From NCBI RefSeq assembly GCF_018614585.1, contig NZ_JAGGOI010000024.1, positions 1-64,000 of the forward strand: a stretch of DNA of 64,000 bases, given 5' to 3'. Made by a program: the position numbers and the translations under genes. The notes below the pieces were generated by a model. The model had not been told where the DNA came from. It was given only the letters and a program-made list of their open reading frames with translations, and ran no database searches. Below, one piece after another: positions 34,188 to 43,184 of the stretch (position 1 is its first letter; each line of letters begins with the position of its first letter). The stretch comes from Streptomyces sp. ISL-1 (GTDB lineage Bacteria; Actinomycetota; Actinomycetes; Streptomycetales; Streptomycetaceae).

Positions 34188-34252
34188 GCTGTTTCCGGGC
34201 GTTGTTTCCGGGCGCTGTTTCCGGGCGTTGTTCCCGGGTGCTGTTTCCGCCG
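34188..34252. repeat. five tandem 13-bp repeats
   Basis: The unit G(C/T)TGTTTCCGGGC occurs at 34188, 34201, 34214, 34227 and 34240 with a few changes (the fourth has TTCCCGGGT, the last TTTCCGCCG). It lies just before the end of the kinase gene, between convergent genes, and could be a slippage tract or a protein-binding array. Confidence 0.8.
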
Positions 34253-34259
34253 GTTTCGG

Positions 34260-35729
34260 CTACTGCTTCTGCGCCTGTACGGGGACGTCGAGCACAACCC
34301 TGGTACCCCGTCCGGGAGCCGGGACCATGTCGAAGGTTCCGCCCAACTCCCCCTCCACCAGGGTCCGTACGATCTGCAGACCCAGATTGCCGGTCTGCTG
34401 GGGGTCGAAGCCCTCGGGAAGTCCGCACCCGTCGTCCTGGACGGTGATCAGCAGCCGGCTGTCCGTGCGCTGATCGCCTCGTACGGCCGCGACCTCGACC
34501 GAGCCTTGCTCCCCCGGCGCGAAGGCGTGCTCCAGGGCGTTCTGCAGCACCTCGGTGAGGACCATCGCGAGCGGGGTGGCCACCTCGGCGTCGAGGATGC
34601 CGAAGCGGCCCGTACGGCGGCACTCGACCTTGCCCGGGGAGATCTCGGCGACCATAGCGATGACCCGGTCGGCGATCTCGTCGAACTCGACGCGCTCGTC
34701 CAGGTTCTGGGAGAGGGTCTCGTGGACGATCGCGATCGAACCGACGCGCCGCACCGCTTCGTTCAGCGCCTCACGGCCGCGTACGGAATCCATCCGGCGG
34801 GCCTGCAGCCGCAACAGGGCCGCGACCGTCTGGAGGTTGTTCTTCACCCGGTGGTGGATCTCCCGGATGGTGGCGTCCTTGGTTATCAACTCACGCTCAC
34901 GGCGGCGGAGTTCGGTGACGTCGCGACAGAGTACGAGGGAGCCGATCCGGGTGCCCTTGGGCTTGAGCGGGATAGCTCGCAGCTGGATGACACCGCCGTT
35001 GCCCTCGACCTCGGTCTCACGGGGCGCGTAGCCGCTGGCGAGTTTGACCAGGGCCTCGTCGACGGGGCCGCGGGACGGGGCGAGTTCGGCGGTGAGCTGG
35101 CCGAGGTGGTGTCCGACGAGGTCGGAGGCGAGACCGAGGCGGTGGTACGCGGAGAGGCCGTTCGGGCTGGCGTACTGCACGACGCCGTCCGCGTCGAGCC
35201 GGATCAGCCCGTCGCCGACGCGCGGGGAAGCGTCCATGTCGACTTGTTGCCCCGGGAAGGGGAAGGAGCCGGCGGCGATCATCTGGGCGAGGTCGGAGGC
35301 GCTCTGGAGGTAGGTGAGCTCAAGCCGGCTGGGCGTACGGACGGTAAGGAGGTTGGTGTTGCGGGCGATGACGCCCAGTACGCGGCCCTCGCGGCGTACA
35401 GGGATGGACTCGACCCGTACCGGAACCTCCTCGCGCCACTCCGGGTCGCCCTCGCGCACGATCCGCCCTTCGTCGAGCGCGGCGTCGAGCAGCGGGCGCC
35501 GGCCACGGGGAACGAGATGGCCGACCATGTCGTCCTGGTAGGAGGTGGGGCCGGTGTTGGGGCGCATCTGGGCGACGGAGACGTAGCGGGTGCCGTCGCG
35601 GGTGGGGACCCACAGGACGAGGTCGGCGAAGGAGAGATCGGAGAGCAGCTGCCACTCCGAGACCAGCAGATGCAGCCACTCGAGATCGGATTCGCTGAGG
35701 GCTGTGTGCTGGCGTACGAGCTCGTTCAT
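34260..35729 (-). CDS. PdtaS-type sensor histidine kinase (HisKA_2)
   Basis: 489 residues, cytosolic. An N-terminal GAF-like sensor (~20-160; LLVSEWQLLSDLSFADLVLWV) is followed by a PAS-like domain (~185-275) and the HisKA_2 box TIREIHHRVKNNLQTVAALLRLQ, with His near residue 300, then an ATPase with DDGCGLPEGFD and LGLQIVRTLV. Such kinases phosphorylate ANTAR-type RNA-binding response regulators; none is in the window. It may be controlled by DasR because a dre-like site lies ~107 bases upstream. ATG 35729 begins MNELVRQHTALSESDLEWL. Confidence 0.88.
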   Translation of the reverse strand: MNELVRQHTALSESDLEWLHLLVSEWQLLSDLSFADLVLWVPTRDGTRYVSVAQMRPNTGPTSYQDDMVGHLVPRGRRPLLDAALDEGRIVREGDPEWREEVPVRVESIPVRREGRVLGVIARNTNLLTVRTPSRLELTYLQSASDLAQMIAAGSFPFPGQQVDMDASPRVGDGLIRLDADGVVQYASPNGLSAYHRLGLASDLVGHHLGQLTAELAPSRGPVDEALVKLASGYAPRETEVEGNGGVIQLRAIPLKPKGTRIGSLVLCRDVTELRRRERELITKDATIREIHHRVKNNLQTVAALLRLQARRMDSVRGREALNEAVRRVGSIAIVHETLSQNLDERVEFDEIADRVIAMVAEISPGKVECRRTGRFGILDAEVATPLAMVLTEVLQNALEHAFAPGEQGSVEVAAVRGDQRTDSRLLITVQDDGCGLPEGFDPQQTGNLGLQIVRTLVEGELGGTFDMVPAPGRGTRVVLDVPVQAQKQ

Positions 35730-36048
35730 GGAGGGCACAACTGCGAGCGTACCCGCGGGGTGAACCGGGTGAGTTGCCCGGCCGTGTTGGAGGATGGGCC
35801 GAGAAGTAAGCTTTGCAGACGGATGGACAGTGGAGAATGGTCTAGTCCACAATGTGCTTGTGTAAAAGCCTCCATCCTCCCCGCACAGGAGGGTGGAACG
35901 AGGTACCCGGCGCTCTCTGCCCTGACTGCGCCGAGACCTCCGATACGGCCGCGCGGGACCGCACACCTGCCGGCCGGAGCAGCTCCGGGCTGCGGTGCCG
36001 GACGGGCTGAGGGTCCCGTCAGGCGCCGCGGCCCGCGGGTTTTCCGCC
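35730..36048. other. 319-base region upstream of the histidine kinase
   Basis: Holds the dre-like box at 35836-35851, presumably the kinase promoter, and a small hairpin GACGGG-N8-CCCGTC at 36001-36020 that could end the SIS gene operon. No open frame looks coding. Confidence 0.5.
35836..35851. promoter_or_regulatory. dre-like DasR box upstream of the histidine kinase
   Basis: AATGGTCTAGTCCACA matches the DasR consensus (core TGGTCTAGACCA) with one core mismatch. It is within the upstream region of the histidine kinase gene. Confidence 0.5.
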
Positions 36049-37095
36049 TCAGCTCGTCTCCGTGACCTTTGCCAGTGCTCTTGGCGCGTCCGGGTCCTGG
36101 CCACGGGCGATGGTCACCTCGTACGCCAGGCGTTGCAGCGGGAGAATCTCCAGGATCGGCTGAAGGTCCTCCGGGACCCCGTCCGTCGGGAGGGCGAAGC
36201 CCGCCGAGGCTGCCTCGACCTGGGAGGACGGGCCGACGACCACCAGGTCCGCGCCGCGTCCGCGGAGGCGGTCGAGGACCGGCTGCAGGGCCTGACCACC
36301 CTTGCCGTCCGTGACCACCGCGATGACCGGGGAGATGTTGTCCACCATCGCCAGCGGGCCGTGCAGCAGGTCCGCGCCGGAGTACGCGAGCGCCGGGATG
36401 TAGCTCGTCTCCATCAGCTTCAGTGCGGCCTCCTTCGCCGTGGGGTAGCCGTAACCCCGCGACGTGATGACCATCCGTTCGGCGAAGCGGTAGCGGGACG
36501 CCAGCTGCCGTACCTCGTCCTGGCGGGACAGAACCTGCGTCGCCAGGTCGGGCAGCACCTTCGCCGCCGCGCCGTCGCCGCCCCGCAGCCCTTCCACGAA
36601 GAGGTAGAGCGCCAGCAGCGACGCGGTGTACGTCTTCGTCGCCGGGAGCGCCTTCTCCGGTCCCGCCAGGATGTCGATATGGAATTCGGACACCGCCGCC
36701 AGCGGGGAGTCCGGGTTGTTCGTGACCGCCAGCGTGATGGCGCCCGCCTCGCGCGCCGCCTTCGTCGAGGCCACCAGGTCCGGTGAGCCGCCGGACTGGC
36801 TGACCGTGATGACCAGGACGTCGGTCAGGTCCGGCCGTGCGCCGTACGCCGTCGTGGTGGACATGGAGGTCAGCCCGCACGGCAGACCCAGCTGGATCTC
36901 CAGCAGGTACTTCGCGTACAGGGCGGCGTTGTCGGACGTGCCGCGCGCGGTCAGCAGCACGAACCGCGGGCTGCGCGCCGCGATCGCCGCCGCCACCTCG
37001 CGGATCCTCGGCGCGCCCTCCTGAAGGATGCGCCGCAGCACCGCGGGCTGCTCTGCCATCTCACCGGCCATGATCCGGCCCGGCTGCTGGGACAT
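36049..37095 (-). CDS. SIS-domain aminosugar-phosphate isomerase/deaminase
   Basis: 348 residues with two SIS domains: LLTARGTSDNAALYAKYLLE (about residues 44-63), VITVSQSGGSPDLV (about 90-103), TSRGYGYPTAKEAALKLMETSYI (about 214-236) and the C-terminal LAYEVTIARGQDPDAPRALAKVTET. It resembles the isomerase half of GlmS and NagB-II/AgaS proteins, so it probably interconverts or deaminates glucosamine-6-P. It stands at the 3' end of the das operon, where S. coelicolor, from memory, has nagB. ATG 37095 follows GGAGG with 8-base spacing. Confidence 0.85.
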   Translation of the reverse strand: MSQQPGRIMAGEMAEQPAVLRRILQEGAPRIREVAAAIAARSPRFVLLTARGTSDNAALYAKYLLEIQLGLPCGLTSMSTTTAYGARPDLTDVLVITVSQSGGSPDLVASTKAAREAGAITLAVTNNPDSPLAAVSEFHIDILAGPEKALPATKTYTASLLALYLFVEGLRGGDGAAAKVLPDLATQVLSRQDEVRQLASRYRFAERMVITSRGYGYPTAKEAALKLMETSYIPALAYSGADLLHGPLAMVDNISPVIAVVTDGKGGQALQPVLDRLRGRGADLVVVGPSSQVEAASAGFALPTDGVPEDLQPILEILPLQRLAYEVTIARGQDPDAPRALAKVTETS

Positions 37096-37140
37096 GCGGG
37101 GTGCCTCCATGTGGCATTCCTTGTGCACGGTCCGCGTCGG

Positions 37141-38706
37141 TCAGACCCCGGCGCCCTTGCCGGTGATGACCTCCGCGGCGGCCCGCCCGCAGACGCGGGC
37201 GGCGCCATGGGTCGCGATGTGCAGAGCACCCCTCGGCTCCGCCCGGTCCAGCCCCATCTCGACCACGATCGTGTCGGGCCGGGCCGCGATCAGGGCGTCC
37301 AGGGCGTCCGCCATCCAGGGGTGGCGGTGAACGTCGCGTACTACAGCGACGATCCTACGGTCCGCCGCGGCGGCCAGCAGATTTCCGGCCAAGCGGGAGG
37401 TATCGGTCGAGCTGTCGTAGGTGCCTGCCCGGGTCCCGGGCAGCATCGCCGTCAGCTCTGCCGCCACTCCCCACGGGGTCTCGTCGCCCACCGCGATGTT
37501 CGCGACCGGGGCGAAGGCGGCGACATAGGGGGCGAGCGCCACCGGCTCGTACGGCAACTGTCCCACCGTCACCCTTACCGCCCGGCGCGCCGCCACCAGC
37601 CCGATGTCGGTGCAGGGCGCGGTCCCTCCGCCCGACTGCGCCGACGGGAGACCCCCCTTCGAAGCCACGCCCACCGCCGCGGCCCTTCTGGCCCGCCGCG
37701 TCCAGTCGGCGAGCGCGCGTACCCGCGCCGCCGCGCCGGCCAGTCGCTCCTCGGCCAGTTCGCCGGACCGTACCGCCGTGACCAGCGCGTCGCGCAGTCG
37801 CAGTACGGTCTCCTCGTCGGCCAGGCCGCCGCCGACACAGATCGCGTCGGCCCCCGCGGCGATGGCGAGGACGGAGCCGCGCTCGATGCCGTACGTCGCC
37901 GAGATGGCCTGCATCTCCATGCCGTCGGTGACGATCAGTCCCTCATAGCCCAACTCCTCGCGCAGCAGACCCGTGAGGATCCGCGGGCTCAGCGTCGCCG
38001 GGCGGTCCGGGTCGAGCGCGGGAAGCAGAATGTGGGCGCTCATCACGGCTTTGGAGCCCGCCGCGATCGCCGCCCGGAAAGGCAGCAGCTCACGGGCGCG
38101 CAGAGTGTCGAGATCCGCATCGATCCGGGGCAGCGCGTGGTGCGAGTCCACATTGGTGTCGCCGTGCCCGGGGAAGTGCTTGGTGCAGGCGGCGACTCCG
38201 GCCGCCTGGAGTCCTTCGATGTACGCGACGGTGTGCCGGGCCGCCAGCGTGGTGTCGGCGCCGAACGACCGAACCCCGATGACCGGGTTGTTCGGGTTGG
38301 AGTTGATATCGGCGGCGGGTGCCCAGTTGAGATCGACGCCGCATTCGGCGAGCCGGCGGCCCAGTTCCCGGGCGACGGCCCGGGTGAGCTCCGTATCGTC
38401 CACCGTCCCCAGCGCGTAGTTCCCGGGGAAGGAGGAACCGTTATGCACCTCAAGGCGCGTGACGTCCCCGCCCTCCTCGTCGATCGCGACAAGTACGTCG
38501 TCCCGTTCGGCCCTCAACTGTGCGGTGAGTGCGGTCAGTTGGCCGGTCGAGACAATATTGCGGCCGAACAGGCCGACGGCGCAGAGTCCTTCGCCGATCC
38601 GGCGCAGCAGCCACTCGGGCGCGGTGGTGCCGACGAATCCCGGCTGGAGGACGGCGAGGGCGTCGCGGGTCAGGGTGTCCGAGGATCCACGTACGAGAGT
38701 GGTCAT
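37141..38706 (-). CDS. dasD: GH3 beta-N-acetylhexosaminidase (das operon)
   Basis: 521 residues, family GH3 of NagZ type. The loop KHFPGHGDTNVDSHH (about 175-189) holds the Asp-His acid/base dyad and the nucleophile is the Asp of GLIVTDGMEM near residue 259. A C-terminal ~160-residue domain follows. There is no signal peptide, so it cleaves imported chitobiose or GlcNAc-oligomers in the cytosol, feeding the SIS enzyme next to it. The gene begins 9 bases after dasC. Gene name follows the S. coelicolor das locus. Confidence 0.85.
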   Translation of the reverse strand: MTTLVRGSSDTLTRDALAVLQPGFVGTTAPEWLLRRIGEGLCAVGLFGRNIVSTGQLTALTAQLRAERDDVLVAIDEEGGDVTRLEVHNGSSFPGNYALGTVDDTELTRAVARELGRRLAECGVDLNWAPAADINSNPNNPVIGVRSFGADTTLAARHTVAYIEGLQAAGVAACTKHFPGHGDTNVDSHHALPRIDADLDTLRARELLPFRAAIAAGSKAVMSAHILLPALDPDRPATLSPRILTGLLREELGYEGLIVTDGMEMQAISATYGIERGSVLAIAAGADAICVGGGLADEETVLRLRDALVTAVRSGELAEERLAGAAARVRALADWTRRARRAAAVGVASKGGLPSAQSGGGTAPCTDIGLVAARRAVRVTVGQLPYEPVALAPYVAAFAPVANIAVGDETPWGVAAELTAMLPGTRAGTYDSSTDTSRLAGNLLAAAADRRIVAVVRDVHRHPWMADALDALIAARPDTIVVEMGLDRAEPRGALHIATHGAARVCGRAAAEVITGKGAGV

Positions 38707-38715
38707 GAGACGGCG

Positions 38716-39621
38716 TTATCCCTTCACTGCACCGGAGGTGAGGCCTGCCGCCATCTTCTTCTGGATGAACATGAAGAAGATCACGACCGGGATGGCGATG
38801 AGCGTCGAGGCGGCCATCAGCGCGCCGTAGTCCACACCACGGGAGGTGGTGAAGTTCGCCAGCCACACGTTCAGCGTGTACTTGTCGTTGTCCTGGAGAA
38901 CGACGTACGCGAGGAGGTACTCGTTCCAGGCGTTGATCAGCGAGTAGATGGACGCCGCGGCGAGGCCGGGGGCAAGCAGCGGGAAGACGATCCGCCAGAA
39001 GGCGCCCATCTGACTGCAGCCGTCCACCATCGCGGACTCCTCGAGCTCCTTCGGGATGTTGATCACGAAGCCGCGGATCATCCAGGTCGCGAACGGGAGC
39101 GTGGAGACGAGGTAGATGATGATGACGCCCCAGTACTCGTTCAGCGCACCGAGGTCGTTGAGCTGGAGGTAGATGGGGATCAGCATCGCGGTCGGCGGGA
39201 GCAGCTGGACCAGGATCAGGACGATCATGAAGCCCTTGCGGCCGAAGAACCTGAAGCGGCCTATCGCGTACGCGGCAACGGTGGCCATGAGCATGGCGCC
39301 GACCACCGCGGTGACGCAGATGATCAGGCTGGACTTGATCGCCGTACCGAAGTTGGCGTAGTCCATCGCGCGGCTGAAGTTGTCGAAGGTGACCGAGGAG
39401 GGCCACAGCGTCTGGTCGTAGCTGCGGATCTCGGCGTTGGGCCGCAGGGCGCTGATGACGAGCCAGTACACCGGGAAGATCATGACCACGAAGGTCAGCA
39501 GCCCGATGGCGTTGTAGACGATCCGGCTCTTCTTCTTGCGGTCGGGCCGCAGGGTCTGGGTGGCTCTGGGGGCGGGGGCCTTGGGGGCGGGGGCCTTCGG
39601 GGCGGAGGTGGTGGCGCTCAC
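38716..39621 (-). CDS. dasC: DasC, N,N'-diacetylchitobiose ABC transporter permease
   Basis: 301 residues, GTG start at 39621 overlapping the dasB stop (GTGA). It is a MalG-type sugar permease: N-terminal Pro/Ala/Lys-rich tail, six membrane helices and the EAA loop EESAMVDGCSQMGAFWRIVFPLLAPG. It pairs with DasB to import chitobiose. The ATPase is not in the operon; in Streptomyces the shared MsiK serves this role. Confidence 0.92.
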   Translation of the reverse strand: MSATTSAPKAPAPKAPAPRATQTLRPDRKKKSRIVYNAIGLLTFVVMIFPVYWLVISALRPNAEIRSYDQTLWPSSVTFDNFSRAMDYANFGTAIKSSLIICVTAVVGAMLMATVAAYAIGRFRFFGRKGFMIVLILVQLLPPTAMLIPIYLQLNDLGALNEYWGVIIIYLVSTLPFATWMIRGFVINIPKELEESAMVDGCSQMGAFWRIVFPLLAPGLAAASIYSLINAWNEYLLAYVVLQDNDKYTLNVWLANFTTSRGVDYGALMAASTLIAIPVVIFFMFIQKKMAAGLTSGAVKG

Positions 39622-40610
39622 TCGACCTCTCCGATCTTGAGCAGCTGGCGCAGGTAGTACACGGCGACGCCGGACAGCAGCAGCACCGTGATCAGCGAGA
39701 TGGCGGCGCCCTGGCTGAAGGAGTTGGACTCGAAGGCCTTGTTGAAGGCGTAGAGGCCGAGCACCTCGTACTCGGGCTCGGGTTTGGTGCCGCGCATCAG
39801 CCATACCTGGCCGAGCACATTGAAGTCCCAGATCACCGAGAGGGTGGCGACCATCTGGAAGACCGGCTTGATGACCGGGAAGACGACGTAGCGGAAGTTG
39901 CCGAACGCGCCGACGCCGTCGATGGCCGCGGCCTCCTCCAGCTCCTTGGGCACCTGGGTGAGGGCCGCGTAGAGCGTGATGGCGACGAACGGAATGGCGC
40001 CCCAGACGACGACGGCGCCGATGACCACGAAGCCCTGTCTGGCGTCGAGGAACCAGTTGTGGCCCTGGAAGTCCAGCCCGAGATACTTCGAAAGGACCAT
40101 GTTCGCGACGCCGTAGTCCGAGTCGGCGAACCAGCGGAAGATCGAGGCGGCGACCATCAGGGGGATCGACCAGGCCGCGATCAGCGCGGCGGTCACCAGC
40201 AGCCGGGCCCAGGCGGACATCCGCTGCATCATCAGCGAGATCGCCAGGCCGAAGCCGAGGGTGACGACCACACAGGCGGTCATGAAGACGACGGTCAGCA
40301 CGACCGAGTCCCAGAACGCCGGGTCGCCGAAGATGTTGGTGAACTGCTCGAAGCCCACCCACGGTGCGGCCTCGCCGGTCCACAGCTCGCGGCGGCCGAC
40401 GTCCTGGAAGGACATGACCGCCGTCTTGATCAGCGGCCATACGAAGACGGCGGCGATCGCGACGATCGTGGGGCCGATCAGCAGATAGGGCAGCAGTGCG
40501 CCGGCCTTCCGCGGCGCACGACCGCGCCCGGCCGGCTGTGGGCGAAGGACATCGGGGTGCCGCTGGAGGGGCACCGCCGGGTCGGCTGCTTTCGTTTCGG
40601 CGGCACTCAT
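39618..40610 (-). CDS. dasB: DasB, N,N'-diacetylchitobiose ABC transporter permease
   Basis: 330 residues from ATG 40610. MalF-like, with six or seven helices and the EAA loop EEAAAIDGVGAFGNFRYVVFPVIKP. The N-terminal ~40 residues are polar. It lies 97 bases after dasA and overlaps dasC. Confidence 0.92.
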   Translation of the reverse strand: MSAAETKAADPAVPLQRHPDVLRPQPAGRGRAPRKAGALLPYLLIGPTIVAIAAVFVWPLIKTAVMSFQDVGRRELWTGEAAPWVGFEQFTNIFGDPAFWDSVVLTVVFMTACVVVTLGFGLAISLMMQRMSAWARLLVTAALIAAWSIPLMVAASIFRWFADSDYGVANMVLSKYLGLDFQGHNWFLDARQGFVVIGAVVVWGAIPFVAITLYAALTQVPKELEEAAAIDGVGAFGNFRYVVFPVIKPVFQMVATLSVIWDFNVLGQVWLMRGTKPEPEYEVLGLYAFNKAFESNSFSQGAAISLITVLLLSGVAVYYLRQLLKIGEVE

Positions 40611-40707
40611 GGTGCGTGGCCTTCCGTTCGGACTGGTCACCGGAGGGCGGGGCGGCGGGCCCGTGCTTGAGCACGGACCGGCCACCCCCGCTGTGCGGTC
40701 AGGAGAG

Positions 40708-42006
40708 TCAGGAGCTCTCGTTGATCAGCTTGTCGATCTCCGCGTCGGCCTTCTTGGTGGCTTCCTCGACGGACTTGCCCTTGATGATGTCGAGGAGCAT
40801 CAGCTCGAGAACTTCCTTCTTCTCGATCGCGGACCAGCCCGGGGCGATCGGGGTGAACCAGGCGTCCGGCACAGCGTTGGCGATCGGAGCGGTCTCCGGC
40901 TTCGCCTTCAGCGGCTCGAGCTGCTTGGTGTTGTTGGGAAGGATGTTCTTGGCGGCGAGAACCGCCTCGGACTTCTCACTGGTGAACAGCGAGATCCACT
41001 CCTCGCCCAGGTCCTGGACCTTGGACTTGGAGATGGTGGCGAGGTCGGAGCCGCCGATGAAGGACGGCAGGGCCTTGCCGTCGGGGCCCGGCATACCGGC
41101 GGTGCCGATCTTGTCCTTCAGCTTGGCGTTGCCGTTGGCCTTGGGGTCGATGACACTGCCGGCTTCCCAGCCGTTGCCGTAGAGAAGAGCGGTCTTCTCG
41201 TTGGCCATGACGTTGGCGTGGTCCTGCTCGTCCTTGGTCTTGTCGCCGTGGTTGTACTTCTTGACCAGGTCGACGAAGTGCGTGATGCCCTTCTGCGCCT
41301 CGGGCGTGGAGAGGGAGGACTTCCACTCCTTCTTGCCCTCGTCGTACTTGGCGATCTCGCCGCCGTACGCGGCGACGTAGGACATGGCGGCGTACCAGTA
41401 CCGGCCCGGCAGGTAGAGCGGCGAGAACGCCTTGTCCTTGGTGTTCTTCGCCTGGACCTTGTCGAGGGCCGCGGTGAGCTCTGCCTCGGTGGTGGGCAGC
41501 GCGTCGGATCCGGTGCCCGCCTTGAACATGTCCTTGTTGTAGATCGCCACACGGGCACCCGCGTAGTAGGGCACGCAGTACTGCTTGCCCTCGTATGCGC
41601 AGGTGTCCTTGAGGCCCTTGATCCAGGTGTCCGAGTTCTCGTACTTCTTCGGGTCGATCTCGCCGAGAGCGCCGTTGAGGATGTACGTCATCGTCTCGGT
41701 GTTGCCGAGCTCGACCACGTCCGGGAACTTGTCACCGGCGAGCGCGGCGTCCAGCTTCTTGGTCTTGTCCGCCCACTGCTGGTACTGGACATTGACCTTG
41801 ACGCCCGGGTACTTCGCGCTGAACTGGGTGTTGACGTCCTTGACCAGTTCGGGCCAGGTGGACTGAGCGTCCGTCATCAGCCAGACGGTCAGCGTCTCCT
41901 TGCGGTCCTTCGGGTCCTTCGCGGCCTTGCTTTCGCCGGAGCCGCACGCCGCGACCGACGCCGCCATCGCTGCCACACCTACCGCGGCTATGAGCTTGCG
42001 CTTCAC
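40708..42006 (-). CDS. dasA: DasA, chitobiose-binding lipoprotein
   Basis: 432 residues. The signal ends in a lipobox with VAACGSG, so the mature protein is anchored outside the membrane. The SBP_bac_1 fold shows VWLMTDAQSTWPELVKDVNTQF and a C-terminal IKGKSVEEATKKADAEIDKL. It captures N,N'-diacetylchitobiose (and GlcNAc) for DasB/DasC. The divergent neighbour is dasR and dre boxes lie between them. Confidence 0.94.
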   Translation of the reverse strand: MKRKLIAAVGVAAMAASVAACGSGESKAAKDPKDRKETLTVWLMTDAQSTWPELVKDVNTQFSAKYPGVKVNVQYQQWADKTKKLDAALAGDKFPDVVELGNTETMTYILNGALGEIDPKKYENSDTWIKGLKDTCAYEGKQYCVPYYAGARVAIYNKDMFKAGTGSDALPTTEAELTAALDKVQAKNTKDKAFSPLYLPGRYWYAAMSYVAAYGGEIAKYDEGKKEWKSSLSTPEAQKGITHFVDLVKKYNHGDKTKDEQDHANVMANEKTALLYGNGWEAGSVIDPKANGNAKLKDKIGTAGMPGPDGKALPSFIGGSDLATISKSKVQDLGEEWISLFTSEKSEAVLAAKNILPNNTKQLEPLKAKPETAPIANAVPDAWFTPIAPGWSAIEKKEVLELMLLDIIKGKSVEEATKKADAEIDKLINESS

Positions 42007-42116
42007 GCCACCCTCCTCAAGGGATGCAAGAGTTACCCCCCACCACCACCCGGGAGTCGCGCAATACGAAGAGACAGCGCTTCAGGGTCTGCCCGTGGGG
42101 CTGGGACCTGGTCTTT

Positions 42117-42132
42117 AATGGTTTAGACCAGT
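42117..42132. promoter_or_regulatory. DasR-responsive element (dre) before dasA
   Basis: AATGGTTTAGACCAGT, core TGGTTTAGACCA against the consensus TGGTCTAGACCA (one mismatch), ~111 bases before the dasA ATG. Confidence 0.85.
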
Positions 42133-42140
42133 ACCCGGAG

Positions 42141-42156
42141 CTTGGCCTAGACCTTT
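42141..42156. promoter_or_regulatory. second, weaker dre-like box
   Basis: CTTGGCCTAGACCTTT shares TGG-CTAGACC with the dre consensus and lies 24 bases from the first box on the dasR side. Confidence 0.45.
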
Positions 42157-42214
42157 AGGGGTGTCAAGGGTGTATAAGAAGGGCTGTCGCGTCCGTTATC
42201 GGACCGACACCTGA

Positions 42215-43078
<864 letters not shown>

Positions 43079-43184
43079 CACCAGAACGTTGCAGTACCGA
43101 TATACGGACGGGGGGTGACTGTACGCGGACCACTCGCCTAGATTTCCTGCGCATTACACAGGTGATCAGCGAGGGGACGTGCAC

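Noticed and set aside
37111-39657. 848-residue plus-strand frame over the das genes
   Set aside because: Antisense to dasD and dasC, which have complete family motifs.
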